Shown here one piece after another: positions 9,070 through 17,953 of a stretch of DNA of 64,000 nt; the stretch's first letter is position 1; the number at the start of each line of letters is the position of its first letter. Made by a program: the position numbers and the translations under genes. Source of the stretch: CAZGUH01 sp964529005 (lineage in GTDB: Bacteria; Actinomycetota; Acidimicrobiia; Acidimicrobiales; Ilumatobacteraceae). The DNA is taken from NCBI GenBank assembly GCA_964529005.1, contig CAZGUH010000009.1, positions 41,536 through 105,535 on the forward strand. Direction: 5' to 3'. The notes under the pieces are model-generated. The model saw nothing but the letters and a program-made list of their open reading frames with translations, ran no database searches and was not told the DNA's origin.

Positions 9070-9984
9070 TCACCCGGCGATCCCGATCGACTCGGCATAC
9101 TTCGTGATCGCATCGAGATCCGTCGTGATCCCCACGTGCATGTCGTCCACCAACGGCCACGGGTCGACGACGACCCGATCGAGCCCGGCAGCACCGAACT
9201 CCTCCAGTTGGCGTCGATCCGGCTGCGGGCGAACGACGCCGGTGATCTCGTAGTCGTCGGGGTCGAGGCCCTGGTCCTCTCGCATGCGACGGATGTCGCG
9301 GACGAACGCTCGGATGGCCCCGAGATCCCACCCTTCCTTCGCGCGACGGGTCTCCTCGGCGAATCGGTCGACCCGGCCGTAGTAGCCAGCACACCGAGCC
9401 GCTCGCCGATATCCGGGCCTCGAGTATCCGCCACCGAGGATCCGCGATCGTGTCGGCCCGTCGACGGGCTTCGGTTCGAACCCGATCTCGGGGATCGTGA
9501 AGTGCTCCGACCGGTAGGTGGGCCGTGGGTCCGTGAGCAGGGTGCGCATGCAATCGAGCATCTCGTCCGTCAAGGCTCCGCGGGTGGCCCAGTCGACGCC
9601 GAAGATCTCGTACTCCTCTCGGAGCCAGCCGATCCCGACGCCAAGGTCGAGCCGGCCGCGAGAGAGCCGATCGAGCGTCGCGAAGGCCTTCGCCGTCAAG
9701 ACGGGATGACGAGCGGCGAGGAGGTAGATGCCGACCCCCAGACGGATCTTCTCGGTCACCGCAGCGATGTGGGACAGGACGAGGAGCGGATCGAGGAACG
9801 GAGAATCAGGATCGAAGGGCTGGGTGTTCGGACCCGCTGGATAGTCGGATTCGATGCGCGTCGGAACGACGATGTGCTCGCCGAGCCAGACCGATTCGAA
9901 TCCGAGCTGCTCGGCCATTCGTCCCGCCGATGCCATGCACGACGCGTCGAGCGCCACGATGTTGAGACCAATCTGGGGAAGCAT
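9070..9984 (-). CDS. LLM-class F420-dependent oxidoreductase (TIGR03619-like)
   Basis: A 304-residue luciferase-like TIM-barrel protein with GFESVWLGEHIVVP, IRLGVGIYLLAARHPVLTAK and LSRGRLDLGVGIGWLREE, which are hallmarks of actinobacterial F420-dependent oxidoreductases. It likely reduces or oxidises a pathway intermediate using F420/F420H2. FMN use cannot be excluded without the cofactor-binding residues modelled. The ATG has a strong AAGGAG site 5 nt upstream. It is the second gene of the leftward operon, 54 bp after the D-aminoacylase-type amidohydrolase. Confidence 0.85.
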   Translation of the reverse strand: MLPQIGLNIVALDASCMASAGRMAEQLGFESVWLGEHIVVPTRIESDYPAGPNTQPFDPDSPFLDPLLVLSHIAAVTEKIRLGVGIYLLAARHPVLTAKAFATLDRLSRGRLDLGVGIGWLREEYEIFGVDWATRGALTDEMLDCMRTLLTDPRPTYRSEHFTIPEIGFEPKPVDGPTRSRILGGGYSRPGYRRAARCAGYYGRVDRFAEETRRAKEGWDLGAIRAFVRDIRRMREDQGLDPDDYEITGVVRPQPDRRQLEEFGAAGLDRVVVDPWPLVDDMHVGITTDLDAITKYAESIGIAG

Positions 9985-10038
9985 CGTTCTCCTTGAGCAG
10001 GACGTCCGTCGAGACGCAGACGACTGTGGACGTCTCGA

Positions 10039-11757
10039 CTACGACACCGACGTTCGCGGGCGCGCTCGAAGCAGGACGCCGGGAGCGACGTCGTTCGCGA
10101 CGTCCGACCCGCGTCGCCGAATGATCCGCCCGTTGACGATGACCGTATCGATGCCCTCTGCGTCGACGGTGATGCGTCGGGCTCCAGCGGGGAGGTCTCG
10201 AACCAGGCGGCGCTGTCCATTGCCCACGGTGTCAGGATCGAAGACCACGACGTCGGCGCCATACCCTTCGGCCAACACGCCTCGATCGGCAAACCCGAAC
10301 AGCGTTGCCGGGTCCTTGGTCAACATACGGACCGCCTGTTCCAGTGTGAGAACGCTCGTGTCGCGAGCCCAGTGGCCGAGGAGCCGCGTGGCGAAGCAGG
10401 CGTCGCACAGTTGGCTGACGTGCGCTCCCGCGTCCGACAGGGCGACCTGCGTCACTGGATGCGTGAGCAGAAGCGCGACCTCGTCCTCGTCGTTGTTCAA
10501 GAGTTCGAGAGAGAACCGAGCCTTGAGGTTGGACGCGATGGCGAGCTGAAGGAGCGCCTCGGCAGGATGCACTCCCTCGGCAGACGCGTACGCCGTCAGG
10601 TGCGTCTGCTCCAGATCGGGCCGCCCTGGCATCGATGCGATGCGCATGCCGTCCCAGATGCGGTGCCAGCGCTCGGAGTCCGTCGCGTCGCGAAAGCGCT
10701 GCGCGAACCCGCGGCTGGAGTACGCAGCGATGCGTCCCTCCGGCGTGTTCGCCGCGTACACGTCGGCGAACTCCGCCTCGAGCGTGTGCGCGCGCAAGGC
10801 GGCGGGCGCGGTATGCGTCAACGGCATCGGATCGGCGATGTCGAACTCGCTCGTCACCGGGAGACACGACACCTGAGGGGTGATCGGCACCCCACGCGCG
10901 TGAGCCGCTTCCGATCGGGCCAACAGTCGCCGGTGACCATCCGCACGTCCCCCCATGCCGGCGGTGAGGCCGGTGAAGGTGATCGTCACCCCCGTTGCTG
11001 CGTGGATCTGTTCGAGCTCACCGATGGACAGGTTCGGACCGATGCCGGCCATGAACAAGCCACCCCGCTCGCTGGCGACCCGCGCCAGTGCGATGATCTC
11101 CGACAACTCCGCGAGGCGGCTCGGGACGGGAAGACCGCCGGCTCCGATGTGCCCAGGATGCATGGAGGTGGAGAAGCCGACGGCGCCGGCGTGGAGGGCC
11201 TCCGCGAGCAGGTCGGCCATCTGCGCCACTTCGGCGCCGGTCGCAGCTCGCCGGGACGCATCCTCTCCCATGACCCACACGCGCAGCGGGCTGTGCGGGA
11301 CAAGAGCAGCGACGTTGAGCGCTGGGTGAGCGCGCTGGAGCGCCTCGAGGTACTCCGGAAAGGTCTCGAAGCCCCACTCTGCGCCGAGGCCCGCTCGTAG
11401 GCATTCGAAGTCCATGCCTTCGACGTTCTCCAGCGTCCGCATGACGAGCTCGCGGTCCTCTCGCCTCGTCGGCGCGAAGCCGAAGCCGCAGTTGCCCATG
11501 ACGACCGTCGTCACGCCGTGCCATGAGCTCACGCTGAGCATCGGATCCCACATCACCTGCGCATCCAGATGCGTATGGATGTCGATGAAGCCTGGCGCGA
11601 CCACGAGACCGGTCGCATCGAGCTCTACATCCGCCTGCTCTTCGATCTGGCCGACCGCGACGATGACGCCGTCCTTGACACCGACATCTGCACGTCGCCG
11701 TGCCAATCCCGTCCCGTCGACGACGTCGCCTCCCACGATCTTCAGATCCAATCCCAT
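10039..11757 (-). CDS. D-aminoacylase / N-acyl-D-amino-acid deacylase family amidohydrolase
   Basis: About 572 residues, the usual length for this family. Zinc-site motifs are clear: HTHLD (His61, His63) and VVMGNCGFGFAP, whose Cys90 matches the unusual zinc-bridging Cys of D-aminoacylase. The late region has DAGAHVSQLC. Family members hydrolyse N-acyl-D-amino acids or related cyclic amides. Many actinobacterial members in catabolic clusters have no proven substrate. Two adjacent ATGs (11760, 11757) follow GGGAGGGG, and the second gives the better spacing. It heads the leftward operon and faces a divergent crotonase across an AT-dotted intergenic region. Confidence 0.85.
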   Translation of the reverse strand: MGLDLKIVGGDVVDGTGLARRRADVGVKDGVIVAVGQIEEQADVELDATGLVVAPGFIDIHTHLDAQVMWDPMLSVSSWHGVTTVVMGNCGFGFAPTRREDRELVMRTLENVEGMDFECLRAGLGAEWGFETFPEYLEALQRAHPALNVAALVPHSPLRVWVMGEDASRRAATGAEVAQMADLLAEALHAGAVGFSTSMHPGHIGAGGLPVPSRLAELSEIIALARVASERGGLFMAGIGPNLSIGELEQIHAATGVTITFTGLTAGMGGRADGHRRLLARSEAAHARGVPITPQVSCLPVTSEFDIADPMPLTHTAPAALRAHTLEAEFADVYAANTPEGRIAAYSSRGFAQRFRDATDSERWHRIWDGMRIASMPGRPDLEQTHLTAYASAEGVHPAEALLQLAIASNLKARFSLELLNNDEDEVALLLTHPVTQVALSDAGAHVSQLCDACFATRLLGHWARDTSVLTLEQAVRMLTKDPATLFGFADRGVLAEGYGADVVVFDPDTVGNGQRRLVRDLPAGARRITVDAEGIDTVIVNGRIIRRRGSDVANDVAPGVLLRARPRTSVS

Positions 11758-11964
11758 CATCCCCTCCCTGGCCGCCCGCACGGGCGGACGAATTCGGCGA
11801 TCGCGCGGTGTCGTGCGACGTGTTCGCTGAAGCGTGTCGGTGCGATCAAGCTCCGAGGCTTCGGCAGCCAACACGCCGGCTCGTCGATCGGACGCATCGC
11901 CCGCGGGGATCGGCTCGCACGGATGGACTGCTTGCAGAATCGGACCTCAGCCTGACCGTTGAGG

Positions 11965-11991
11965 TATTACTACTTATCATGATCAGTAATA
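11965..11991. promoter_or_regulatory. Inverted repeat operator candidate
   Basis: A perfect 7-bp inverted repeat, TATTACT at 11965-11971 and AGTAATA at 11985-11991, encloses a 13-nt AT-rich spacer containing ATCATGAT. Arms of 7 bp whose centres are two helical turns apart suit a dimeric repressor such as the GntR-family protein encoded at 28548. The pairing with that regulator is inference. Confidence 0.5.
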
Positions 11992-12103
11992 GCGTGTCAA
12001 CCGATCGCTCCGGAGTCGCTCGGAGCATCGAGGTTGGGACGGTCGCGACCAATTCCTCTGCGCCGCCTCTCGGAGACTCAGTGATTGACGCTACCGCGAA
12101 ATC

Positions 12104-12120
12104 GTGGTAATCGTTATAAG
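12104..12120 (+). promoter_or_regulatory. Promoter of the crotonase at 12192 (GTGGTAAT element, TATAAG -10)
   Basis: A GTGGTAAT element at 12104-12111 runs into TATAAG (12115-12120), a credible -10 box. Transcription would begin around 12127, leaving about 65 nt before the GTG at 12192. GTGGTAAT is repeated at 23508, upstream of the rightward SDR gene. Confidence 0.5.
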
Positions 12121-12191
12121 CTGTCGTGGCGGACGGACCGCCGCGACAGACGACCACCGCGGCGCCGGCGATTGGAGGAGGTCACACTCCC

Positions 12192-12992
12192 GTGAGTCTC
12201 GTTGAAACCTCGATCGATGCCGAGCTGGGCGCCGGTGAGATCGTCCTCAACCGACCTGAGAAACTCAATGCCTTCAACCGTGAGCTCGAGAACGATTTCT
12301 TCGCCGCGCTCCGACAGCTGTCGTCGGACGAGAGCGTCCGCTGCATCGTCCTGGCTGCGGCGGGCCGTGCCTTCAGCGCCGGCTACGACCTGCACGAGCT
12401 CACGGCCGATCGATCTGCCGGCAAGCATCAATCCGGCTACGACGACTGGTACGCGTTTCATCACCGCTTGCGCCGCTGGCGCTCGGTGCGGGAGGCGGAC
12501 GTGCCGGTCGTCGCGGCCGTTCACGGCTACTGCTTCGGCATCGCCACCCTCTTGGTCACCATGACCGACATCGTGGTGATCGCGACCGATGCGACCTGGG
12601 GCGCGGCACAGGTCCGCGGGGGCGGCGGCTACAACGGAGCGACGCTGGCCTACATCGTGGGGCATCGAAAAGCCCGCGAGATCGACTTTCGATCGGCTCG
12701 TCTGAGCGGTCGCGAAGCGGTCGACATCGGATGGGCGAACTACGCAGTGCCCGCCGCGGACGTGCTTCCTCGCGCCCGCGAGATCGCACGCGACATCGCG
12801 CTGACGCCGCGAGCGACGCTGGTCACGAAGAAGGCGCAGCTGAACCGTCTCATGGATGACCAGGGCTTCACCCGTGCCCTGGACGACGGCGGCCTCGTGC
12901 ACACGGTGCTGGACTTCACGCCGGGAGTCGACGACATGTACGCGTCCTTGCATGCGGGCGGAGTCAGGCAGACCGTCGCGAAGTGGACGTGA
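12192..12992 (+). CDS. Enoyl-CoA hydratase/isomerase (crotonase) family protein
   Basis: A 266-residue crotonase-fold protein with the CoA/oxyanion motifs NRPEKLNAFN, GRAFSAGYDL and HGYCFGIATLL. Where classic enoyl-CoA hydratase has the catalytic Glu in a PE pair, this protein reads GAAQVRGGGG, so that acid is absent. The chemistry may be isomerisation, C-C cleavage or hydrolysis instead of hydration. A GTG also occurs at 12126 close to the -10 box, but the GTG at 12192 has GGAGGAGG 10 nt upstream and fits the family start. It is divergent from the amidohydrolase operon and ends 18 bp from the convergent ABC permease. Confidence 0.82.
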   Translation: MSLVETSIDAELGAGEIVLNRPEKLNAFNRELENDFFAALRQLSSDESVRCIVLAAAGRAFSAGYDLHELTADRSAGKHQSGYDDWYAFHHRLRRWRSVREADVPVVAAVHGYCFGIATLLVTMTDIVVIATDATWGAAQVRGGGGYNGATLAYIVGHRKAREIDFRSARLSGREAVDIGWANYAVPAADVLPRAREIARDIALTPRATLVTKKAQLNRLMDDQGFTRALDDGGLVHTVLDFTPGVDDMYASLHAGGVRQTVAKWT

Positions 12993-13010
12993 GCGAGCTC
13001 GCCGGAGGGC

Positions 13011-14690
13011 TCAGAAGCGGTTCACGACATCCCGACCGGCGACCGCGACGGCAAGAGCAACACCGATCCCCGTGACCACGCACATCGTGAGCGCGAGCGC
13101 CGCCATCTGGGGATACGAGCCGAACGTCCACACGTCGTAGAGCTTGGTGCCCATCACCTGCGTGTCGACGGATCGGACGAGAACGGACGCCGAGAACTCA
13201 TGGCTCAGGATGACGAACATCAGAGCTCCCGCTCCTGCGATGGCAGGCCGCATGAGAGGAATCACGATCTCGATCTTCGATCGCAGCGTCCCAGCGCCCG
13301 ACGCGTGGGACGCTTCCTCGTACGCGTGACCGAGCGCAGCGAGGCCACCCAGCTGCATCCTCGTGGTGAAGGGAAGCATAAGCGTCACATAGACGAGGAT
13401 GACAACCCACGTTGTTCCGTACAGGACGATCGGTGGCTCGATGTAGGTGAAGAGAAATCCTGCGCCGATAACGACGGCAGGAACGCCAAGCGGGATGTTG
13501 ACGAGCAGGTCAAGGAGAATGCGATGGAGTCGCGATCCCTGACTGTTTCGGATAACGGTGGCCACGACAAAGCCGATCGGTAGAGCGATCGTAACCGCCA
13601 CGACCACGATCGTCACGCTGTTCCGGATCGCAGAGAGAACGCTGTCGTCGCTGTAGATTGCTCGGAAGTTCGCCAACGTGAACTTTCCGGGCTCGATGTC
13701 ACCCGTGTAGAAGGGCGACACCGCCACGACGGCGAGAGCGCAGATCGGCAGCACCGCCGCCACGACTCCGAACAGCGCGAGCGCGACGGCCGCGAGCTTC
13801 GACGGCCGATCCGTGCGGCGGAGCCCCCGCCCTCCGTGGGTGACGAAGCGGCCTTCGTTCTTGAGGAGCAGCCGCTGGACGAGCACCACCGCCACACCCA
13901 TGATCAGCAAGGGTGACGCGATCGCCGCGGCCGCGCCGTAGTCGAGCGGCGACTCGGCGGTGAACCGGTACAGCTCCGTCGTCAGCACGCGCACGTTGTT
14001 CCTCGTCCCGAGCAGCAACGGCGCGGTGATCTGGCCCAAGCCCAGCAGCAACGCCGTGAACGTTCCGTACACGAGAACAGGACGCAGCAACGGAAGCGTC
14101 ACGCTCAGGAACGCCCGCCTGGGAGAGGAGCCTCCCGCCTGTGCGGCCTCGATGAGCTCGCCGTGGATGTTGCTCAGTCCGGCGCGAACGAAAAGGTACA
14201 CGAACGAGGTCAGCGAGAAGCCGGTGACGATGATGATCCACGTCGGTGTGTAGATGTCGATCGGTCCGCTCTCGCCGTCGATGAACGGAAGCGTTCGCAG
14301 GAGCGAGTTCAGATAACCCGTCCGCGGCGACAGGAGGATCGCCCAGCCGGTGACCGTTGCGACCGCCGGTGCGATGATCGGCAGCACTGGCGCCACGGCG
14401 AGCCACTCGAACCGGCGTGGAAGGCGGGTGCTGAGCCACGCGAGCATGGTGCCGAGGACGAGAGCGATGGCAACCGACCCGAACGCCAGCGCGAACGTGT
14501 TGAGCAAGACGCGGTCCGCGTCGCGCATGTCGACCGCGCTGCGATAGCCATGGGCTCCGTCGGACAGCGCGCGCGCCTGCAGCCGAATCAGCGGCGAGAG
14601 AACGAGGTACCCGAGGATGGCGATGAGGATCCAGGTACCGCCTCTCGACGCCACGCCGCGCGCTCGATGCCCGAGCGAGGTGGGCATCAT
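13011..14690 (-). CDS. ABC transporter permease with two fused membrane domains (iron/thiamine-type)
   Basis: About 559 residues, roughly twelve hydrophobic helices forming two tandem BPD_transp_1 domains, as in the Fe(III), thiamine or aminoethylphosphonate permeases (SfuB/ThiP type). The first half carries LLSPRTGYLNSLLR and the second the EAA-like loop YEEASHASGAGTLRSK. The ATG at 14690 overlaps the stop of the ATPase gene by 4 nt (ATGA), so the two are coupled. The matching substrate-binding lipoprotein is 5 kb upstream at 19644-20795, with cysQ, cysD and cysNC in between. The substrate is not evident. The neighbourhood hints at a sulfur or organic anion, while family membership alone would suggest a metal or a small phosphorus compound. 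Confidence 0.85.
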   Translation of the reverse strand: MMPTSLGHRARGVASRGGTWILIAILGYLVLSPLIRLQARALSDGAHGYRSAVDMRDADRVLLNTFALAFGSVAIALVLGTMLAWLSTRLPRRFEWLAVAPVLPIIAPAVATVTGWAILLSPRTGYLNSLLRTLPFIDGESGPIDIYTPTWIIIVTGFSLTSFVYLFVRAGLSNIHGELIEAAQAGGSSPRRAFLSVTLPLLRPVLVYGTFTALLLGLGQITAPLLLGTRNNVRVLTTELYRFTAESPLDYGAAAAIASPLLIMGVAVVLVQRLLLKNEGRFVTHGGRGLRRTDRPSKLAAVALALFGVVAAVLPICALAVVAVSPFYTGDIEPGKFTLANFRAIYSDDSVLSAIRNSVTIVVVAVTIALPIGFVVATVIRNSQGSRLHRILLDLLVNIPLGVPAVVIGAGFLFTYIEPPIVLYGTTWVVILVYVTLMLPFTTRMQLGGLAALGHAYEEASHASGAGTLRSKIEIVIPLMRPAIAGAGALMFVILSHEFSASVLVRSVDTQVMGTKLYDVWTFGSYPQMAALALTMCVVTGIGVALAVAVAGRDVVNRF

Positions 14691-15853
14691 CGGAGCACCA
14701 CTCCGTCGACCGCATGGTCGAACGCCGGAATCCAATCGACGTCGAGCCGTGCCCCGTGCCCGGCGAAGAAGACCGCCCGTTGCGATCGAACGGTCACGGA
14801 GACTTCTGCGCCGATCGGCATCGCGGCGGGATCGTCCTCGCTTCGGTCGACGATCGCCCGCAAGGAGCAGCTCTCGCGCCTGAGTTGAAGCTCGATCTGG
14901 CGACCGGCGAAGGTGCGGTCGACGATGGTCGCGGCGCCGACGACGAATACGTCGGCGCGCTGGGCATCGCGTCTCGTCACTCCGAGGTCTTCAGGCCTGA
15001 TCCTCAGGATGATCTCGTCCACATCGCGCGACGATGCCGACCGAAGACCCCGGATCCGCCCGAACGCGCTCTGCCAACCGTCGTCCGTTCTCGAGAGCAC
15101 GATCCGGTTCTTGTACCCGAGGAAGCCTGCGACGTAGTCACTGGCGGGCCGGTCGAACGCGACCGTTGGCGTGTCCAACTGCTCGATCCGACCATCCCTC
15201 ATGATCGCGAGGCGATCACCAAGAGCGAGCGCCTCGGCTTGATCGTGCGTGACGTACACGCCGGTGAACCGGAGGCTCTCGTGCAGCTGATGGATCTCGC
15301 CCCGGACGAAGTCCCGCAGCCCGGCGTCGAGGTTGCTCAGCGGCTCGTCGAACAGGACGACACCGGGGCGCGCGACGAGCCCGCGCGCCAACGCCACACG
15401 TTGCTGCTGACCGCCGCTCAGCTGCCCTGGATAGCGGTCCAGGAGATGGCGGCAATCGACGAGTTCAGCGGCTTGCTCTACCCAACCGTTCTTGAGACCT
15501 TCGGCCTTCTTCTGGGCACGCAGCGGATAGGCGATGTTCGCCCGCACGGTCTTGTGGGGCCAAAGCGCATACGACTGGAAGATCATCCCGATGGAGCGCT
15601 TCTCCGGAGGGAGGCTGATCGATCGAGCGGCGTCGAACACCGCTCGATCACCGAAGCTGATGCGCCCCGACTCGGGGCGTTCGAAACCCGCGATCGAGCG
15701 CAGCATGGTCGTCTTGCCGCAGCCGCTGGGGCCGAGCAGGACGAGCAGCTCACCATCGTGGATTTCGAGGTCGACGTCGTCGAGCGCGACGACTCGTTTC
15801 CCCGATTTCTCCACGAACGACTTCGACAAGCCCTGTGTCAATACGCTGGTCAA
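14687..15853 (-). CDS. ABC transporter ATP-binding protein (Fe3+/polyamine type)
   Basis: A 388-residue ATPase with Walker A GPSGCGKTT (41-49), Q-loop region IFQSYALWPHKTV, signature LSGGQQQR, Walker B VVLFDEPLSNLD and H-loop VTHDQ, followed by a C-terminal TOBE-like regulatory domain of about 130 residues. It energises uptake through the downstream permease. The start is a TTG at 15853 preceded by GGAAGG. The 147-bp gap up to cysNC contains an AT-rich element with the octamer CAATGATA, also found upstream of the cognate binding-protein gene. The transporter may therefore be co-regulated from two promoters. Confidence 0.88.
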   Translation of the reverse strand: MTSVLTQGLSKSFVEKSGKRVVALDDVDLEIHDGELLVLLGPSGCGKTTMLRSIAGFERPESGRISFGDRAVFDAARSISLPPEKRSIGMIFQSYALWPHKTVRANIAYPLRAQKKAEGLKNGWVEQAAELVDCRHLLDRYPGQLSGGQQQRVALARGLVARPGVVLFDEPLSNLDAGLRDFVRGEIHQLHESLRFTGVYVTHDQAEALALGDRLAIMRDGRIEQLDTPTVAFDRPASDYVAGFLGYKNRIVLSRTDDGWQSAFGRIRGLRSASSRDVDEIILRIRPEDLGVTRRDAQRADVFVVGAATIVDRTFAGRQIELQLRRESCSLRAIVDRSEDDPAAMPIGAEVSVTVRSQRAVFFAGHGARLDVDWIPAFDHAVDGVVLR

Positions 15854-15967
15854 CGATTCACCCTTCCGCGCCGCGCGGTTGCGCTGCCGTCCGCGCGCAC
15901 TCGGAGCATCCCCGACTCACCTCGAGCACTCCCCCGACGACGACTCTTCCCCCAACGCACACGTATC

Positions 15968-15981
15968 TCTAACAATGATAG
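15968..15981 (-). promoter_or_regulatory. Promoter element CAATGATA upstream of the ABC ATPase
   Basis: An AT-rich island in the gap between cysNC and the ABC ATPase gene. CAATGATA lies at 15973-15980; read leftward this gives TATCAT, a plausible -10 box about 125 nt before the TTG start. The identical octamer occurs at 20905-20912, before the substrate-binding protein gene. Confidence 0.5.
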
Positions 15982-16000
15982 GGCGGGTTGCAACACGTGT

Positions 16001-17953
16001 CTAGCGAACGTCCAGGCCGGGCGGTCGACCAGCCTCAGAGGTGATCGGGACGTCCAAGACGCCCATGCGCCGCAGTACGTCGACGATCTCCTCGGCGGCC
16101 GACTGGGGTGTGGACACCAGGGTATCGATCCGGATCTCGGGCGACTCTGGTTGCTCGTACGGCGAGTCGATGCCAGTGAAGTTGGGAAGCCGGCCCGCGC
16201 GGGCCTTCTCATAGAGCCCCTTGGGATCTCGCGCCTCGGCGGTCGCAAGGGGTGTATCGACGAACACCTCACAGAACTGGCCCTCGGGGAGCCGCTCGCG
16301 GACGAGTCGCCGTTCGGCACGAAACGGCGAGATGAACGACGCGATCACGACGAGGCCTGCGTCGGCCATGAGAGCGGCGACCTCCGCGACCCGGCGGATG
16401 TTCTCGACCCGGTCCGCGTCGGTGAACCCCAGGTCGCGATTGAGCCCGTGCCGAACGTTGTCACCGTCGAGGAGATAGGTGTGGATCCCCATCGAGTGGA
16501 GCTGCCGCTCGAGGACGTTGGCGATGGTCGACTTTCCGGCGCCCGAAAGCCCTGTGAACCACACGACCACAGGACAGTGCCCCATGAGAGTGCTGCGTGC
16601 TTCCGCCGTGACATCGACGGGCTGCCAGCGGACGTTGTGCGAACGACGCAACGCGAAATGGATGAGCCCTGCGCCGACCGTGTCGTCGCTGAACCTGTCG
16701 ATGACCACGAAGCCACCCGTGTCGCGGTTCTCCCGATAGGGGTCGAACGCGATGGGGCGATCGGTGGCGATCGTGCAGACTCCGATCTCGTTCAGCCCCA
16801 AGGTGCTTCCCGCCATGCGTTCGAGCGTGTTCACGTTCACCTTGTAGCGAGGCTGGCTGACCGCGACGCCGACGGTGGTCGTGCCGATCTTCATCAGATA
16901 CGAGCGCCCCGGAAGCATCGGCTGCTCATGCATCCAGACGACATGGCCCTCGAACTGGTCGGCGACGCCAGCAGGGCTCTCGTCGTCCGCGAGCACGTCA
17001 CCCCGACCGACATCGATCTCGTCGGCCAGGACGACGGTGACCGCCTGGCCGGCGGTCGCCTCGGTCCGCAGGGCATCGCCGACGTGGATCTGCTCGATCG
17101 AGCTCGCGTGATTCGACGGCAGGATCCGGACACAGTCGCCGACACGGACGGAGCCAGCGGAGATCATCCCGGAGAAGCCGCGAAAGTCGGGATGGGGACG
17201 GCTCACCCACTGGATCGCCATGCGAAACGGGCGTCGGCGTGCCTCGTCCTCGACGTCGACGGTCTCGAGGTGGTCGATGAGCGTCGGACCCGCGTACCAC
17301 GGCGTGTTCTCGCTGCGGCGGACGACGTTGTCGCCGCGCAACGCCGACATCGGGATCGACACGATGTCGGTCACCCCGAGATTCTCGGCAAAGGCGGTGT
17401 ACTCGGCGACAACGCCGCGGAAGACCTCCTGCGAGTACCCGACCAGATCGAGTTTGTTCACGGCGAGGACGACCTTGTCGATGCCGAGCAGCGACACGAT
17501 GTACGTGTGCCGCCGAGTCTGTGTGAGAACACCCTTTCGAGCGTCGACGAGGATGACGGCAAGTTCGGCATTCGAGGCGCCGGTCACCATGTTCCGCGTG
17601 TACTGCTCGTGGCCGGGCGTGTCGGCCACGATGAACTTTCGGCGCTCGGTGGTGAAGAAGCGGTAGGCGACGTCGATCGTGATCCCCTGCTCCCTCTCGG
17701 CGGCCAAGCCGTCGACCACGAGTGCGAGATCGAGGTCGTTCCCCTGGGTGCCGACCCGCCTCGAGTCGGCGGCGAGAGCGGCGAGGTGATCGTCGAAGAT
17801 GAGGTGGGACTCGTAGAGCAGACGGCCGATCAACGTGCTCTTGCCGTCGTCGACGCTGCCGCATGTGATGAAGCGAAGGAGACCCTTCGCCTCCTGGGCC
17901 GCGAGGTATGCGCCCGCGTCCTCGACGACAAGCCCCTCGCGTGCGTGCACCAT
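16001..17953 (-). CDS. cysNC: Bifunctional sulfate adenylyltransferase subunit 1 / adenylylsulfate kinase
   Basis: A 650-residue fusion. The N-terminal two thirds is the CysN GTPase (P-loop GSVDDGKST at 32-40, DTPGHEQYTRNM, NKLDL), which drives APS formation with CysD. The C-terminal 180 residues are APS kinase (P-loop GLSGAGKST at 468-476, LLDGDNVRHGLNRDLGF), which makes PAPS. The fusion is common in actinomycetes. The ATG overlaps the last base of the cysD stop (TGATG), indicating coupled translation. With no APS or PAPS reductase in the window and a sulfotransferase gene nearby, PAPS is probably made here for sulfonation rather than for cysteine synthesis; that last step is inference. Confidence 0.93.
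   Translation of the reverse strand: MVHAREGLVVEDAGAYLAAQEAKGLLRFITCGSVDDGKSTLIGRLLYESHLIFDDHLAALAADSRRVGTQGNDLDLALVVDGLAAEREQGITIDVAYRFFTTERRKFIVADTPGHEQYTRNMVTGASNAELAVILVDARKGVLTQTRRHTYIVSLLGIDKVVLAVNKLDLVGYSQEVFRGVVAEYTAFAENLGVTDIVSIPMSALRGDNVVRRSENTPWYAGPTLIDHLETVDVEDEARRRPFRMAIQWVSRPHPDFRGFSGMISAGSVRVGDCVRILPSNHASSIEQIHVGDALRTEATAGQAVTVVLADEIDVGRGDVLADDESPAGVADQFEGHVVWMHEQPMLPGRSYLMKIGTTTVGVAVSQPRYKVNVNTLERMAGSTLGLNEIGVCTIATDRPIAFDPYRENRDTGGFVVIDRFSDDTVGAGLIHFALRRSHNVRWQPVDVTAEARSTLMGHCPVVVWFTGLSGAGKSTIANVLERQLHSMGIHTYLLDGDNVRHGLNRDLGFTDADRVENIRRVAEVAALMADAGLVVIASFISPFRAERRLVRERLPEGQFCEVFVDTPLATAEARDPKGLYEKARAGRLPNFTGIDSPYEQPESPEIRIDTLVSTPQSAAEEIVDVLRRMGVLDVPITSEAGRPPGLDVR

Larger units (their letters stand above)
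11758..12191. other. Divergent intergenic region
   Basis: About 430 bp without a convincing gene, lying between the leftward amidohydrolase operon and the rightward crotonase. Open frames here read as shadows with no recognisable family. It contains two AT-rich elements (11965-11991 and 12104-12120), a 7-bp inverted repeat, and the GGAGGAGG ribosome site for the crotonase at 12174-12181. It is best read as a bidirectional control region. Confidence 0.7.
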
